From an uncultured Algimonas sp. (lineage in GTDB: Bacteria; Pseudomonadota; Alphaproteobacteria; Caulobacterales; Maricaulaceae), in the NCBI RefSeq assembly GCF_947498175.1, contig NZ_CANMJB010000010.1, positions 1 through 55,283 on the forward strand: a DNA stretch of 55,283 nucleotides. The letters are read 5' to 3'. Under the pieces are notes generated by a model that made no database searches, was not told where the DNA came from, and worked only from the letters and a program-made list of their open reading frames with translations. Below, one piece after another: positions 18,331-27,736 of this stretch; position 1 is the stretch's first letter, and each line of letters begins with the position of its first letter. The translations under genes and the position numbers were made by a program.

Positions 18331-19137
18331 ATGACCGACATTGCCGACCGCTTAGCCTTCATGGACACGCTCGCCGAGGCGGTGCGGGCCATTGCCCTGC
18401 CGCTGTTCCGCTCCGGCGTCGCAGCCGAGAACAAGGCCGAGAGCGGCTACGATCCCGTGACCGAAGCCGACAGAGCGGGCGAGCGCGAATTGCGTCGCCT
18501 GATCCTCGAACGCTATCCGGACGATTCCATTGTCGGCGAGGAACATCCCGATCACGAGGGCACGAACCGTTACCGCTGGACGGTCGATCCGATAGACGGC
18601 ACGCGCGGCTTTGTCGCCGGTGTCCCGGTCTGGAGCACGCTGATCGCCCTGTCGGTCGATGAAGAGCCCGTGCTGGGCATGATCGACCTGCCCGCGCTGG
18701 GCCTGCGCGCCGTGGGCGATTTGTCCGGCGAGCCGGAGGCTTGGCTGATCCATGATGACAGTCGGCGCGAACGCCTGCGCGCCCGCACGATCGACCGCCT
18801 GTCCGAGGCGCGGCTGGGCTGCACCCAGCCCTTCGGCATGTTCGGCCACGGCGAACTGGCCGCCTACAAGATCGTTCAGAGCGGCGTTGCCTTTTCGCGG
18901 CTGGGACTGGATGCCTATGGCTACGTCCTGCTGGCGCAGGGGCGGATGGATTTGATGATCGAAGGCGGCATGAAGCCTTGCGACGTGCGTGCCCTGATGC
19001 CGGTAGTGGTCGGGGCGGGCGGGGTGATCACGGATTGGCGCGGGGGGAATCCCAAGGACGGGCCGCGCCTTGTCGCCTGCGGCTCGCCGGATCTGATGCC
19101 GGAACTGTACACCTATCTAGGCCGGGCGATGACGTAA
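18331..19137 (+). CDS. hisN: Histidinol-phosphatase, inositol monophosphatase fold
   Basis: A Mg-dependent phosphatase of the IMPase superfamily, probably dephosphorylating histidinol phosphate in histidine synthesis. The 268-residue product has DPVTEADRAGE, the metal-binding VGEEHPDHEG, WTVDPIDGTRGFVAGVPVWST and the second metal-site segment KPCDVRALMPVVVGAGG. FVAGVPVWSTLIAL is typical of the HisN subgroup, while inositol monophosphatase or CysQ activity cannot be excluded by sequence alone. It lies 63 bases after the XRE gene. Confidence 0.85.
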   Translation: MTDIADRLAFMDTLAEAVRAIALPLFRSGVAAENKAESGYDPVTEADRAGERELRRLILERYPDDSIVGEEHPDHEGTNRYRWTVDPIDGTRGFVAGVPVWSTLIALSVDEEPVLGMIDLPALGLRAVGDLSGEPEAWLIHDDSRRERLRARTIDRLSEARLGCTQPFGMFGHGELAAYKIVQSGVAFSRLGLDAYGYVLLAQGRMDLMIEGGMKPCDVRALMPVVVGAGGVITDWRGGNPKDGPRLVACGSPDLMPELYTYLGRAMT

Positions 19138-19278
19138 GGTTGCGGCTCGGCTTCACTTCCGAATTAAACCTCAGTCACCTTGTGTCGCGGAGGCTTGCGG
19201 GAACGGGCGGCGACTCCATATCTTTCCAAGACATTACAAGCTTTGTTCACGAGCCCGTTTCGCAAGGAGTCCCTGCTC

Positions 19279-20739
19279 ATGAAGAAAATTCTGATCCTGT
19301 CCGCTGCCGCCATCGGCCTTGCGACGACGCCTGTCGCCCTGTCGCAGGTGCTTTCGGATACGACCGATCCGGCCGCGCCGCTCTACCAGCCGGTGCAGCT
19401 GCTCAGCCAAGGCAATTCCTCCATGACCTACGATGCGCGCCGGGGCGTCGTTACCATGGCACCGTTGCTGGAGCGCGTCACACCCGCTGTCGTGTCCATC
19501 AACACGGTGACGGAGGGCCGCGTCCGGCCTGAAACCGACGATGAGCGCCTGGAGATGTTCGAGCGCTTCTTCGGCCCATCGCCGCAGAACCGCGGCCCGC
19601 GCGCCGGGCTGGGCTCTGGCGTGATCGTCGATGCGCGCCAGGGGCTGATCCTGACCAACAACCACGTTATCGATGGCGCGGACGAAATCGAGGTGCGCTT
19701 GGAAGATCGCCGCGAGTTCTTCGCCGAAGTGGTCGGCACGGATCCGCAGACCGATCTGGCGCTGCTGAAGATCGACGCGCGCAATCTGCGCGACCTGCCG
19801 ATCATCGACACGGACGATGTTATGGTCGGCGACTATGTCATCGCCGTGGGCAATCCGTTCGGCCTATCCTCGACCGTGACCAGTGGCATCGTGTCCGCCC
19901 TGGGCCGCGAAAGCGGCGGCGGGGGCGACCGCTATGCTGATTTCATCCAGACCGACGCGGCGATAAATCCCGGCAACAGCGGCGGCGCTTTGGTCAATTC
20001 CAAAGGTGAGCTGATCGGCATCAACACGGCCATCATCTCCCGCTCCGGCGCCAGCAACGGCATCGGCTTCGCCGTGCCGACCCGCACCATCCGCAATGTC
20101 ATCGACCAGCTGACGGAATTCGGCGAAGTGCGTCGTGGCCGGATTGGTGTGGAGATCGGAAATGTCACGCCGGAATTGCGCAGCGGGCTTGGCCTTCCGT
20201 CACTGGCAGGCGCATTGGTTCAGACTGTCGTCGAAGACAGCCCAGCCGAGAAAGCTGGCCTCGAACAAGGTGATGTCGTCATTGCTTTCAATGGCGAGGA
20301 AATCGAGGACATGGCGGATCTGCGCAATACGGTCGGCCTGTTGATGCCTGGCACGACGGCGGACATCACCTATCTGCGCGACGGACAGCGTCGCACGACC
20401 CGCATCACGCTCCAAGCGCAGGATACCGAGCGCGACGTGCTGGACGAACGGACCGCCGACGACATTCCGTCCATGGAGAGCTTCTCCGGCGCGACGATCA
20501 CGGACATCCCGTCCGATCTAGATCTGCGCGACGGCGATGACGGCGTCTATATCAGCCAAGTGCGCCGGGGATCCCGCGCCTTCCGCTCCGGCCTGCAGCG
20601 CGGCGACATCATCCGCAGCATCAATCGCCAGGACATAGAGAACCTGCGCGATTTCGAACGCTTCATCGAAGCTAATGAAGGCCCGTATGCGCTGGTCGTG
20701 GAACGGGACGGCCAGACTGCCTTTATCGGCGTGCGCTAG
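19279..20739 (+). CDS. DegP/DegQ-type periplasmic serine protease (Do family)
   Basis: A periplasmic chaperone-protease. The 486-residue product has a signal peptide (MKKILILSAAAIGLATTPVA), a trypsin-like domain with triad H129 (TNNHVIDGA), D159 (TDLALLKID) and S234 (GNSGGAL), and two PDZ domains (about 285-370 and 400-485; the GLEQGDVVIAFNGEEI and GLQRGDIIRSINRQDI segments). The ATG at 19279 follows AAGGAG at 19264. A GGGAAC element followed 17 bases later by CTTT lies upstream near 19198 and could be an ECF-type promoter, but this is weak. Confidence 0.95.
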   Translation: MKKILILSAAAIGLATTPVALSQVLSDTTDPAAPLYQPVQLLSQGNSSMTYDARRGVVTMAPLLERVTPAVVSINTVTEGRVRPETDDERLEMFERFFGPSPQNRGPRAGLGSGVIVDARQGLILTNNHVIDGADEIEVRLEDRREFFAEVVGTDPQTDLALLKIDARNLRDLPIIDTDDVMVGDYVIAVGNPFGLSSTVTSGIVSALGRESGGGGDRYADFIQTDAAINPGNSGGALVNSKGELIGINTAIISRSGASNGIGFAVPTRTIRNVIDQLTEFGEVRRGRIGVEIGNVTPELRSGLGLPSLAGALVQTVVEDSPAEKAGLEQGDVVIAFNGEEIEDMADLRNTVGLLMPGTTADITYLRDGQRRTTRITLQAQDTERDVLDERTADDIPSMESFSGATITDIPSDLDLRDGDDGVYISQVRRGSRAFRSGLQRGDIIRSINRQDIENLRDFERFIEANEGPYALVVERDGQTAFIGVR

Positions 20740-20773
20740 GCGCTCCGCCTTCTTTTAAAGGTCCGTCAAATTC

Positions 20774-20809
20774 TGAGAAAAGGTTTCCGGGAGAACATCC
20801 CCGGAAACC
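20774..20809 (-). terminator. Intrinsic terminator for the leftward DUF892 gene
   Basis: On the minus strand GGTTTCCGGG pairs with CCCGGAAACC (10 bp, 8-base loop) and is followed by TTTTCTC. It lies about 130 bases after the DUF892 stop. The plus strand lacks a following T run, so it serves the leftward transcript. A second perfect stem GCGCCAGGCC/GGCCTGGCGC at 20905-20928 lies between it and the gene. Confidence 0.75.
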
Positions 20810-20938
20810 CAGATTGATTGCATAATGAAAGGGTCGGATAACGGTTGGCACCGCTGAGGAGGTAGCTCGTAAGTCCGGCCCTCGCGGAAGGGCTCCCCCC
20901 TGCCGCGCCAGGCCGCCTGGCCTGGCGCTTCAAGATCT

Positions 20939-21460
20939 TTACTCTTCTTCGTTTGCTTCGGCGGCTTGCTCGTTGATGCAGTTGACCGCCATGTCGGTGA
21001 AGGCGCGGTCGCCTTCATAACCCTCGTCCAGCAGCCCTTGAAGCGCCTTCGATCCTTGGTGATCGCCAAGCTGTTTGGCATAGGCATTGGCCGTGCCGTA
21101 ACCGGCCAACGCGTAATGGGTCATGCGCTGGAACTGGGCAATGGCCGTCGCTTCGCGCAACGCCTCGTCTGTATAGTCGGAATGCAGCACGTGTTTCTTT
21201 CCTTCCGTGACCAAGCCTTCCATGCCTTTGCAATGCATGCCGGAGGCTTTCTCGTCATGGCGTTCGGCCAGCTTTTCCAGCTCCGCATTGTTGTCCTTGA
21301 TCATTTTCTCGGACTGCTGGAACTTCTGCACCAATGGGCTGCCTTCGGGCAGCTTGCGCGCGAACATCCCGCACGTCTCCGCCGCTTGCTTGTTGGCGGA
21401 ATGGATGTCCTTGATTTCGTGGATGTAGAGGTCCTTGAGGGATTTCGTCGTGCCGGACAT
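20939..21460 (-). CDS. DUF892 (YciE/YciF-like) ferritin-like stress protein
   Basis: The 173-residue four-helix-bundle protein has the family N-terminus LKDLYIHEIKDIHSANKQ, with carboxylate/histidine positions expected for a di-metal site (E in HEIKD, then HYALAGYGTANAYAKQLG with the later metal ligands). Family members are often stress-induced. The ATG at 21460 is preceded by AAGGAG; a frame running further upstream is not supported. A candidate ECF-type promoter lies at 21495-21521, and a terminator follows the gene. It is divergent from the glycine-zipper gene. Confidence 0.9.
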   Translation of the reverse strand: MSGTTKSLKDLYIHEIKDIHSANKQAAETCGMFARKLPEGSPLVQKFQQSEKMIKDNNAELEKLAERHDEKASGMHCKGMEGLVTEGKKHVLHSDYTDEALREATAIAQFQRMTHYALAGYGTANAYAKQLGDHQGSKALQGLLDEGYEGDRAFTDMAVNCINEQAAEANEEE

Positions 21461-21494
21461 GGCTGTGTCTCCTTTTGAAGTGGGTGTCAGAGAC

Positions 21495-21521
21495 AAGCGA
21501 TTCCGGGGGCAAGAAAGTTCC
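21495..21521 (-). promoter_or_regulatory. Candidate ECF-type (general stress) promoter
   Basis: On the minus strand GGAAC, 17 bases, then CGCTT, located about 35-60 bases upstream of the DUF892 start. This resembles the GGAAC...CGTT pattern of EcfG-type sigma factors of alphaproteobacterial general stress response, but the second box is imperfect. Confidence 0.35.
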
Positions 21522-21681
21522 GGACAAACAGCGCAGTCAGGAAAAAGGAGTCCGGAGTTAACCCTGCAACCTGTCGCCAATCTGAATATTGTCCTCAGCC
21601 TTCAGCCAGACGGTATCCAGCATGACCGGTTTCGTCAGGCGGTTTTGCCTGGCGCCCGCAACGGGATGAAAGGACGACATC

Positions 21682-22128
21682 ATGACACGCACGACCCGAA
21701 TCGCCGCAGGCTTCTTGGTTCTAGCCGGGATCGCCTCCCTCACCGGGCCGGCTTCCGCCCAAAGTACGGAAGAAGTCCTGGGCGCCGTGATCGGCGGCAC
21801 GGCCGGGACCTGGATCGGCAAGGAACTCGACAAAAAGGGCTCGACCCGCGAAGGCGAAATCATCGGCGCTGTTATAGGCGGCAGCTTGGGTTATGTCATC
21901 GGCGACCAGATCGATGACCGCAATGACCGCCGCCGTCATCAACAACGCCGTGTCTATAGCCAACCAACCTATCACCAGCCCCGCCGCGTCTACTCTCAGC
22001 CTGTCTATAGCCAGCCGCGTTACGTCCCTCCGCGACGAGTCCACACGCAGCCAGCCTATGTCGCTCCGCGGCGGCGCGTCGTGGGACACTACCCGCAAGG
22101 CCGTACGGTTTATCGCTCGCGTTACTAG
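21682..22128 (+). CDS. Glycine-zipper 2TM domain exported protein
   Basis: The 148-residue product has a signal peptide (AAGFLVLAGIASLTGPASA, cleaved before QS). A double glycine zipper follows (VLGAVIGGTAGTWIG and IIGAVIGGSLGYVIG), as in SlyB/Rickettsia 17-kDa-type envelope proteins, though no lipobox is present. The C-terminal 65 residues are low complexity, with repeated QPxYxxPRRV units rich in Arg, Tyr, Gln and Pro. It is likely membrane- or envelope-associated; specific function is unknown. The start follows AAAGGACGAC. Confidence 0.85.
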   Translation: MTRTTRIAAGFLVLAGIASLTGPASAQSTEEVLGAVIGGTAGTWIGKELDKKGSTREGEIIGAVIGGSLGYVIGDQIDDRNDRRRHQQRRVYSQPTYHQPRRVYSQPVYSQPRYVPPRRVHTQPAYVAPRRRVVGHYPQGRTVYRSRY

Positions 22129-22146
22129 TCCTCTGCGTTTGAGACT

Positions 22147-22180
22147 GAAAACAAGCCCCGCCTCTTTAGGTGGGGCTTGT
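22147..22180 (-). terminator. Intrinsic terminator behind carB and the TonB remnant
   Basis: ACAAGCCCC(G/A)CC forms a 12-bp stem with one G-T pair and an 8-base loop. On the minus strand it is followed by TTTTC. It lies directly after the last stop of the TonB-like remnant, so it is the natural end of the leftward carB transcript. Confidence 0.75.
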
Positions 22181-22183
22181 CGA

Positions 22184-22439
22184 TCATTCGGGAACGACCC
22201 GCCTACCCGATTTGGTCAAACAGTAGGTCACAGCTGTCTCGACGCCGTAACGCCGCTCTGTGGATCCGTCGGTCATCAATGGATCAAGACCATTTCATTA
22301 TCGCCATTCACGCCCAGTTCTTGAAAAACGGATCGGAACAGGACACGGCTCTGACATGGGTGGGATTACCCTCTCGGCCGACCTCGAACCGGATCATGCA
22401 ACTCCCGCTTTTGTAGGCTGTGGGCGGCATGGTCGTCAT
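22184..22439 (-). pseudogene. TonB-family C-terminal domain, broken by stop and frameshift
   Basis: Starting at ATG 22439 the minus strand encodes SGSCMIRFEVGREGNP, then HVRAVSCSDPFFKNWA and a TGA at 22308. The same frame continues MAIMKW, and a +1 shift then gives DPLMTDG, RRYGVETAVTYCLTK and a stop at 22184. Joined, this follows the TonB C-terminal pattern (G-x-C-x-v-x-F-x-V, conserved cysteine pair, K-W-x-x-D-P, then G-V-E-T). One nonsense codon and one frameshift separate it from an intact domain. The usual N-terminal membrane anchor and Pro-rich linker are absent. It lies 57 bases after carB and ends at the terminator. Confidence 0.65.
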
Positions 22440-22496
22440 AATTCCACGTTCTCGAATCATGCCGGACCAATAAAAAGGTTGCAAACCGTAGCTGTT

Positions 22497-25400
22497 CTAC
22501 CCGCTGGCAATGCTCTGCAAACTCTCTACCTCATACCCGCCGGCTTTCAGCGCCTTGATGCTCTCGACCGTGGCGCGACTGGCGGCGGCGGTCGTGAAGT
22601 AAGGAATCTTCTGTTCCAGCGCTGTCCGGCGGAGCGATTTGGAATCTTCCAAGGCCTGTTTTCCGGATGTCGTGTTGAAAACCATCTGCACGTCGCCATT
22701 CTTCATTTCATCGACAATGTTGGGACGGCCTTCATGGGCTTTCTTGACATAGTCGATCTCCAGTCCCTGCTCGCGCAAATATTTGGTCGTGCCGCCTGTC
22801 GCGACAATACCGAACCCGCTTCCGATCAGTTCGCGCGCCAAGTCTGCCATGAGCGGCTTGTGGTCGTCCTTGACGGAAATGAAGACACGCCCCTTTTCGG
22901 GGAGCGTCACGCCGCCGCCGAGCTGGCTCTTGGCGAAGGCGACACCGAAATTATCCGCCAGCCCCATGACTTCGCCAGTCGAGCGCATTTCCGGTCCTAG
23001 GACCGTGTCCACACCCGGGAAACGCGCAAACGGGAAGACGGCTTCCTTCACGGCGATGTATTTCTGCGGCCGCGTGGTGAGGTCGAAGCTGGAGAGCTTC
23101 TCCCCTGCCATGACCTTCGCGGCAATGTTAGCCACCGGCAGGCCGATGGCCTTGGCCACGAACGGCACGGTCCGGGATGCACGGGGGTTCACCTCGATAA
23201 GGTAGACCAGATCGTCCTTCACCGCGAACTGGATGTTCATCAGTCCAACCACGCCGAGTTCCAGCGCGAGAAGGCGCGCTTGCCGCCGCATCTCCTCTTG
23301 AATGCTCTCAGACAGCGTATAGGGCGGGAGCGAGCAAGCGCTGTCGCCGGAATGGACCCCGGCTTCCTCGATATGTTCCATGATGCCTGCGACGAACACG
23401 TCCTCGCCGTCGCAGATCGCGTCCACATCGACTTCTACCGCATCGCGCAGATATTGATCGATCAGGAGCGGCGACTTGCCCGATACCTTCACGGCTTCGG
23501 TGATGTAGCGTTCCATTTCTGCATCATTGTCCACGATTTCCATGCCGCGCCCGCCCAGCACGTTGGAGGGCCTCAGGACGAGCGGATAACCGACCGTCTT
23601 GGCGGCTTCCTTCGCCTCTTTTGCGGTCTTGGCGATGGCATTGTTGGGCTGGCGCAGACCGAGCTTTTCGACCAGAGCCTTGAAGCGTTCGCGATCCTCC
23701 GCGCGGTCGAGCGCGTCGGACTTGGTGCCGAGTAGCGGGATACCGTTCGCCTCCAATGCGCCCGCCAGCTTGAGCGGCGTCTGCCCGCCAAACTGCACGA
23801 CGACGCCGAGCAGCTCGCCGGATTGCATCTCGCCCTGGATCAGCTCCAGCACATCCTCTTCCGTCAGAGGCTCGAAGTAGAGCCGGTCGGACGTGTCGTA
23901 ATCGGTCGAGACCGTTTCCGGGTTACAGTTGACCATGATGGATTCGATGCCCAGATCCGCCATGGCGTAGGCCGCGTGGACGCAGCAATAGTCGAACTCG
24001 ATCCCCTGGCCGATCCGGTTGGGCCCGCCGCCCAGGATGACCACCTTTTTGCGGTCCGACACGCGGGCTTCGTTCTCGATCTCTCCCCCGAAGCTCAGCG
24101 CCTCATAGGTCGAATACATATAGGGCGTCTTGGCCTGAAACTCGGCCGCGCACGTGTCGACGCGTTTATAGACGGGGCGGACTTTCGCCTTGTGACGAGC
24201 CTTGCGCACGGCACGTTCCTTGGTCCCGGTCAACTCGCCGATGCGCGCGTCGGAGAAGCCTTCGGACTTGATGGCGCGCCATTGCTCAGGCGTGGCTGGC
24301 AGACCGTTCTCGCGGAGCCACTCTTCGGCCTTCACGAGGGTTTCGATCTGGCGCAGGAACCACTTGTCGATGGAAGTATAGGTATAGACCTTGTCCACGC
24401 TCAGCCCGTGGCGGAAGGCCTGCGCGACGACGAGCAGGCGGTCGGGGGCGAGGATGGAGAGCCGCGCCTTGATCGCAGCGTCGAGCGCTTCGGAGTCGGT
24501 CTCGTCGAAGTGGATTTCGTTCAATCCTGTCAGGCCGGTCTCCAGGCTGCGCAAGGCCTTCTGGAAGCTCTCGGCAAAGGTTCGACCGATGGACATGGCC
24601 TCGCCGACGGAGCGCATCGCCGTGGTCAGAATGGGCTCCGCGCCGGGGAATTTTTCGAACGCGAAGCGCGGGCACTTGGTGACGACATAGTCGATGGTCG
24701 GCTCGAACGCGGCCGGGGTCGCGCCGGTGATGTCGTTATCGAGCTCGTCCAGCGTGTAGCCTACGGCAAGTTTCGCGGCGATCTTGGCGATGGGGAACCC
24801 GGTCGCCTTGGACGCTAGAGCCGAGCTGCGCGACACGCGCGGGTTCATTTCGATTACAACCATGCGGCCATCCGCCGGGTTCATGCCGAACTGCACGTTC
24901 GAGCCGCCCGTCTCCACCCCGATCTCGCGCAGCACGGCGATGCTCGCGTCGCGCATCCGCTGATATTCCTTGTCGGTCAGGGTCAGGGCAGGCGCGACCG
25001 TGATACTGTCGCCCGTATGCACGCCCATCGGGTCGATATTCTCGATGGCGCAGATGATGATGCAATTGTCCGCACGGTCGCGCACGACCTCCATCTCATA
25101 CTCTTTCCAGCCAAGCAGGCTTTCGTCTACGAGCACCTGATTGGTCGGCGATGCGGAGAGGCCGGAGCGGATGATATCCTGATACTCGTCCTTATTATAG
25201 GCGACACCGCCACCCGTGCCGCCCATGGTGAAAGCCGGACGGATAATGGCGGGCAGACCCGTGAAGTCTAGCGCGTCCATCGCGGTGGCGACCCCGGCCG
25301 CGTAATCGACCGATCCGTCTTCGCGGGTCGGGGCGGTGACGATGGTCGCGCGCGGATTTTCCAGCCCGATTTTGGTCATGGCGTCGGCGAAGCGCTCGCG

Positions 25401-25784
25401 GTTTTCCGCCTTGTCGATGACGTCCGCCTTGGCGCCGATCATCTCCACGCCATACTTTTCCAGAACGCCCATCTGCTCCAGCGCCAGCGCACAGTTCAGC
25501 GCCGTCTGCCCGCCCATGGTCGGCAGCAGCGCATCCGGCTTTTCGATCGCGATGATCTTCTCGACGATCTCCGGCGTGATCGGCTCGACATAGGTTGCGT
25601 CCGCCAAACCCGGATCGGTCATGATGGTGGCCGGGTTGGAGTTGACCAAGACGACCCGATAGCCCTCCTCCTTCAGCGCCTTGACCGCTTGCACGCCCGA
25701 ATAGTCGAACTCGCACGCCTGCCCGATAATGATCGGCCCCGCCCCGATGATGAGGATGGAGGAGATGTCGGTACGTTTAGGCAT
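22497..25784 (-). CDS. carB: Carbamoyl-phosphate synthase large subunit
   Basis: Makes carbamoyl phosphate from bicarbonate, ammonia (from CarA glutamine hydrolysis) and two ATP for arginine and pyrimidine synthesis. The 1095-residue product starts canonically ([20 protein letters not shown]). It has the two homologous ATP-grasp halves ([15 protein letters not shown] and [31 protein letters not shown] and [18 protein letters not shown]) and the C-terminal MGS-type allosteric domain ([14 protein letters not shown]). Length is normal. carA is not beside it within the window, a separation that is common in this class. It ends with a TonB remnant and terminator downstream. Confidence 0.98.
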   Translation of the reverse strand: MPKRTDISSILIIGAGPIIIGQACEFDYSGVQAVKALKEEGYRVVLVNSNPATIMTDPGLADATYVEPITPEIVEKIIAIEKPDALLPTMGGQTALNCALALEQMGVLEKYGVEMIGAKADVIDKAENRERFADAMTKIGLENPRATIVTAPTREDGSVDYAAGVATAMDALDFTGLPAIIRPAFTMGGTGGGVAYNKDEYQDIIRSGLSASPTNQVLVDESLLGWKEYEMEVVRDRADNCIIICAIENIDPMGVHTGDSITVAPALTLTDKEYQRMRDASIAVLREIGVETGGSNVQFGMNPADGRMVVIEMNPRVSRSSALASKATGFPIAKIAAKLAVGYTLDELDNDITGATPAAFEPTIDYVVTKCPRFAFEKFPGAEPILTTAMRSVGEAMSIGRTFAESFQKALRSLETGLTGLNEIHFDETDSEALDAAIKARLSILAPDRLLVVAQAFRHGLSVDKVYTYTSIDKWFLRQIETLVKAEEWLRENGLPATPEQWRAIKSEGFSDARIGELTGTKERAVRKARHKAKVRPVYKRVDTCAAEFQAKTPYMYSTYEALSFGGEIENEARVSDRKKVVILGGGPNRIGQGIEFDYCCVHAAYAMADLGIESIMVNCNPETVSTDYDTSDRLYFEPLTEEDVLELIQGEMQSGELLGVVVQFGGQTPLKLAGALEANGIPLLGTKSDALDRAEDRERFKALVEKLGLRQPNNAIAKTAKEAKEAAKTVGYPLVLRPSNVLGGRGMEIVDNDAEMERYITEAVKVSGKSPLLIDQYLRDAVEVDVDAICDGEDVFVAGIMEHIEEAGVHSGDSACSLPPYTLSESIQEEMRRQARLLALELGVVGLMNIQFAVKDDLVYLIEVNPRASRTVPFVAKAIGLPVANIAAKVMAGEKLSSFDLTTRPQKYIAVKEAVFPFARFPGVDTVLGPEMRSTGEVMGLADNFGVAFAKSQLGGGVTLPEKGRVFISVKDDHKPLMADLARELIGSGFGIVATGGTTKYLREQGLEIDYVKKAHEGRPNIVDEMKNGDVQMVFNTTSGKQALEDSKSLRRTALEQKIPYFTTAAASRATVESIKALKAGGYEVESLQSIASG

Positions 25785-26392
25785 GGGCGCGGCGTCCGTG
25801 GCGGAAGAAAAGCAAATTGCCGTCTGTTAGGGAGATGGATGACGAGTCGCAAGGATCCGGTCGGGACTTTCGCACATCTTCCTTCAGCGGCAGTCTAGAC
25901 GCGCTGCCTCAGTGCCCTCGGGAATGCCGGCTCGATTGGGGCCGCACGGCTTCCGTCCGGTTTGTGGCGCCAAGCCCTTCCCGATGTGAGTTCGTAACAC
26001 GGAAACCGCGGCTCTTTTCAGTCATCGCACCATGTCCGATCTGGGACGCCGAGAGCTGGGCTTTGGCAGGTAACAAGGGTTCGACACCGATAGGCGGCAT
26101 CGCCGTATCCATGTCGCGACGGATCAGGTCGCTTTCATTGCCCCAACTTAACTTGGACTGTGTTTTAGGGACGGATATTTTAGGGGTTGGCTTGAGTCTG
26201 ATCATGGCGGACTTTCCGTGCCGCAACGGATCCGACCGCAGGCGACCGAGAGTCCGGCACTTGATTGAAATTGAGGTAAGAGGAAAAGGTTTGCGCGAAA
26301 CATGACGGGCCGCTTCTCTGGGGAGTGAAACGGCCCGAACCATAGCGTGGTAACCGGAACAGTCGCATGGCGACGATCCGATGACGCCAGGA
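25785..26392. other. Gene-poor region upstream of carB
   Basis: About 600 bases without a convincing gene; frames of up to about 190 codons exist but translate to motif-free, Arg/Pro/Ser-rich sequence on both strands. It includes the carB promoter area and the first copy of a 24-base direct repeat (25809-25832). Confidence 0.5.
26304..26338 (-). terminator. Possible terminator hairpin for the small gene
   Basis: On the minus strand CGGGCCGTTT pairs with AAGCGGCCCG (10 bp with one G-T pair), about 55 bases downstream of the small gene's stop. The following sequence TCATGTTT has only a weak T run. Confidence 0.4.
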
Positions 26393-26557
26393 TTAGCTGT
26401 TAGCAGGCTTGGTTTGGTTTTTCTGCGACATATCGGTCGATGCTTTAGAAATCGTCTGTTCGGACTTGTCATCCATTGAAACGACCTTGGACGGAGGCGA
26501 CGAAGGCTTGCCCGTCTTCTTGGTTTTGTTGTTACCCTTGTTCTTGAACACGGACAT
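26393..26557 (-). CDS. Small basic hydrophilic protein, 54 residues
   Basis: The frame starts MSVFKNKGNNKTKKTGKPSS, continues with PSKVVSMDDKSEQTISKAST and ends KPANS, then TAA. It has no hydrophobic segment and is rich in Lys, Ser, Thr, Asn and Gln, so it is probably disordered and cytoplasmic. GAGG lies 6 bases before the ATG. A GGAAC element and an ACGAGA-6-TCTCGT dyad lie just upstream, and a hairpin lies downstream, so it looks like a self-contained transcription unit. I recognise no family. Codon-level protein character and the ribosome site are the main support. Confidence 0.6.
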   Translation of the reverse strand: MSVFKNKGNNKTKKTGKPSSPPSKVVSMDDKSEQTISKASTDMSQKNQTKPANS

Positions 26558-26576
26558 TACGTCCTCTTTTCATTGT

Positions 26577-26594
26577 ACGAGAAACATGTCTCGT
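26577..26594 (-). promoter_or_regulatory. Dyad upstream of the small gene
   Basis: ACGAGA-aacatg-TCTCGT, a 6-bp inverted repeat with a 6-base spacer, 20-37 bases upstream of the start codon at 26557. On the minus strand a GGAAC box lies about 20 bases further upstream. It could be an operator or the 5' hairpin of the mRNA. Confidence 0.35.
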
Positions 26595-26827
26595 CGCGCG
26601 CGGAAGACTGTTCCGCACTCTAACAAGTGGTCACGGCTGAGCAGCTTTACAAGCCTGAATTGCAATTATAAATTACAGATCCGGAAGAGGGATCGCGGCG
26701 CTGTCCGTAACGGAGAGAAAGCGAATTGCCGTCTGTCAGGGGCGCGAAGGCGAGGTGTAATCAAGGGTAAGGATCGTCTACGCTCTTTTGCCAATCGCAA
26801 TCGGAAAAGCCAAAACTGTCGCGTTGC

Positions 26828-27679
26828 TTATGGATAGATCTGCGCATGGGGCAGGCGAAAAGCGGTCACGTCGGCGATGAAGAAGGGAAAATAGTCGTCC
26901 GTGCCGAAGGCATTTCCGGCTTCCACATGGGTCGGAATCGTGAACCCGTCAAACGTCTCGAACTCCGACAGGTAGCCGCCGAATGGCTGCCACCGAAACA
27001 CACCCTGCGGGTTCGCGTTGCTCCACCGTTGCAACATCACCTGGATCGGGCGGCCATTGCTATCGACCGTCACATCGGCGGATTGCACAAGACCCCCATA
27101 TGACATTGTGAACCGAGCTGTGCTGTCATCGACCGCGTCCCACGTGACGTGGTCACTTGGGAGTAGAGCGGCGGGCGCCCAGAACACGGCTTCGGCTGCG
27201 TAGCGTCCGAAGGCCGAACGGGCATGATCCGAACTCCCGCCGAAACGCGCAACCGGTGCCAGGCCAGCCAGCCAGAACCGTGTCCAACCTCCACTATCTG
27301 AGCCGGACACGCGCATGACGCCCGAGCCGCCAGACATCGCCCAGACAAAACCGTGCGGCGGAGCCAGAACCTGTTTGGCGGTCATGCTCAGATAGTTCGG
27401 TCTATCTTTTCTGCCCAAGCTAAAACGTCCCGTCATGTCGATCTCTGCAACGGTGTGGAGCGGTGTGCCTTCCGCAATGGCAAATGTCAGATATCGGCGC
27501 GCAGCATCGGGCAGGTCGGCCACCATGCGCCTGTTGAAGCGCAGAGGCGCATCGGGTTGCATGCGGATCAGCCGGTCCATTTCCGCCTGGTCAGAGCGGT
27601 GGTCGCTCTGACGCCACAGGGCGAGAACGACACACGCGGCCACTATTGATGCGACAAGAAGCAGAAGGACGAATTTCAT
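26828..27679 (-). CDS. DUF6920/DUF6544-family membrane-anchored protein
   Basis: The 283-residue product has one N-terminal hydrophobic segment (KFVLLLLVASIVAACVVLAL). The body matches the family I know as DUF6544/DUF6920: LPDAARRYLTFAIAEGTPL, then HGFVWAMSGG, a FGRYAAEAVFWAPAALLPS segment, and a C-terminal GFTIPTHVEAGNAFGTDDYF. These proteins are conserved but uncharacterised. I use the ATG at 27679; a GTG 15 bases upstream is also possible. It is separated from the next operon by that operon's terminator. Confidence 0.75.
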   Translation of the reverse strand: MKFVLLLLVASIVAACVVLALWRQSDHRSDQAEMDRLIRMQPDAPLRFNRRMVADLPDAARRYLTFAIAEGTPLHTVAEIDMTGRFSLGRKDRPNYLSMTAKQVLAPPHGFVWAMSGGSGVMRVSGSDSGGWTRFWLAGLAPVARFGGSSDHARSAFGRYAAEAVFWAPAALLPSDHVTWDAVDDSTARFTMSYGGLVQSADVTVDSNGRPIQVMLQRWSNANPQGVFRWQPFGGYLSEFETFDGFTIPTHVEAGNAFGTDDYFPFFIADVTAFRLPHAQIYP

Positions 27680-27736
27680 CTGGGTGGGATCCACTATGCA
27701 CTCAAGAGCCCAAGCTTATACCGCGCTCAGCCGGAC

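Larger units (their letters stand above)
25809..26741. repeat. 24-base near-identical direct repeat pair
   Basis: AAAGCAAATTGCCGTCTGTTAGGG-type sequence at 25809-25832 recurs at 26718-26741 with two substitutions, and weaker similarity continues for about 40 bases downstream in both. The two copies lie just outside the region containing the small gene at 26393-26557. Confidence 0.5.

Noticed and set aside
20881-20940. Perfect GC-rich stem at 20905-20928 as a terminator
   Set aside because: No T run on either strand and a better terminator lies just beyond; it may be a REP-like hairpin but support is thin.
25909-26472. Minus-strand frame of 187 codons upstream of carB
   Set aside because: Composition is not protein-like, no motif or ribosome site, and it overlaps the better-supported 54-residue gene in another frame.
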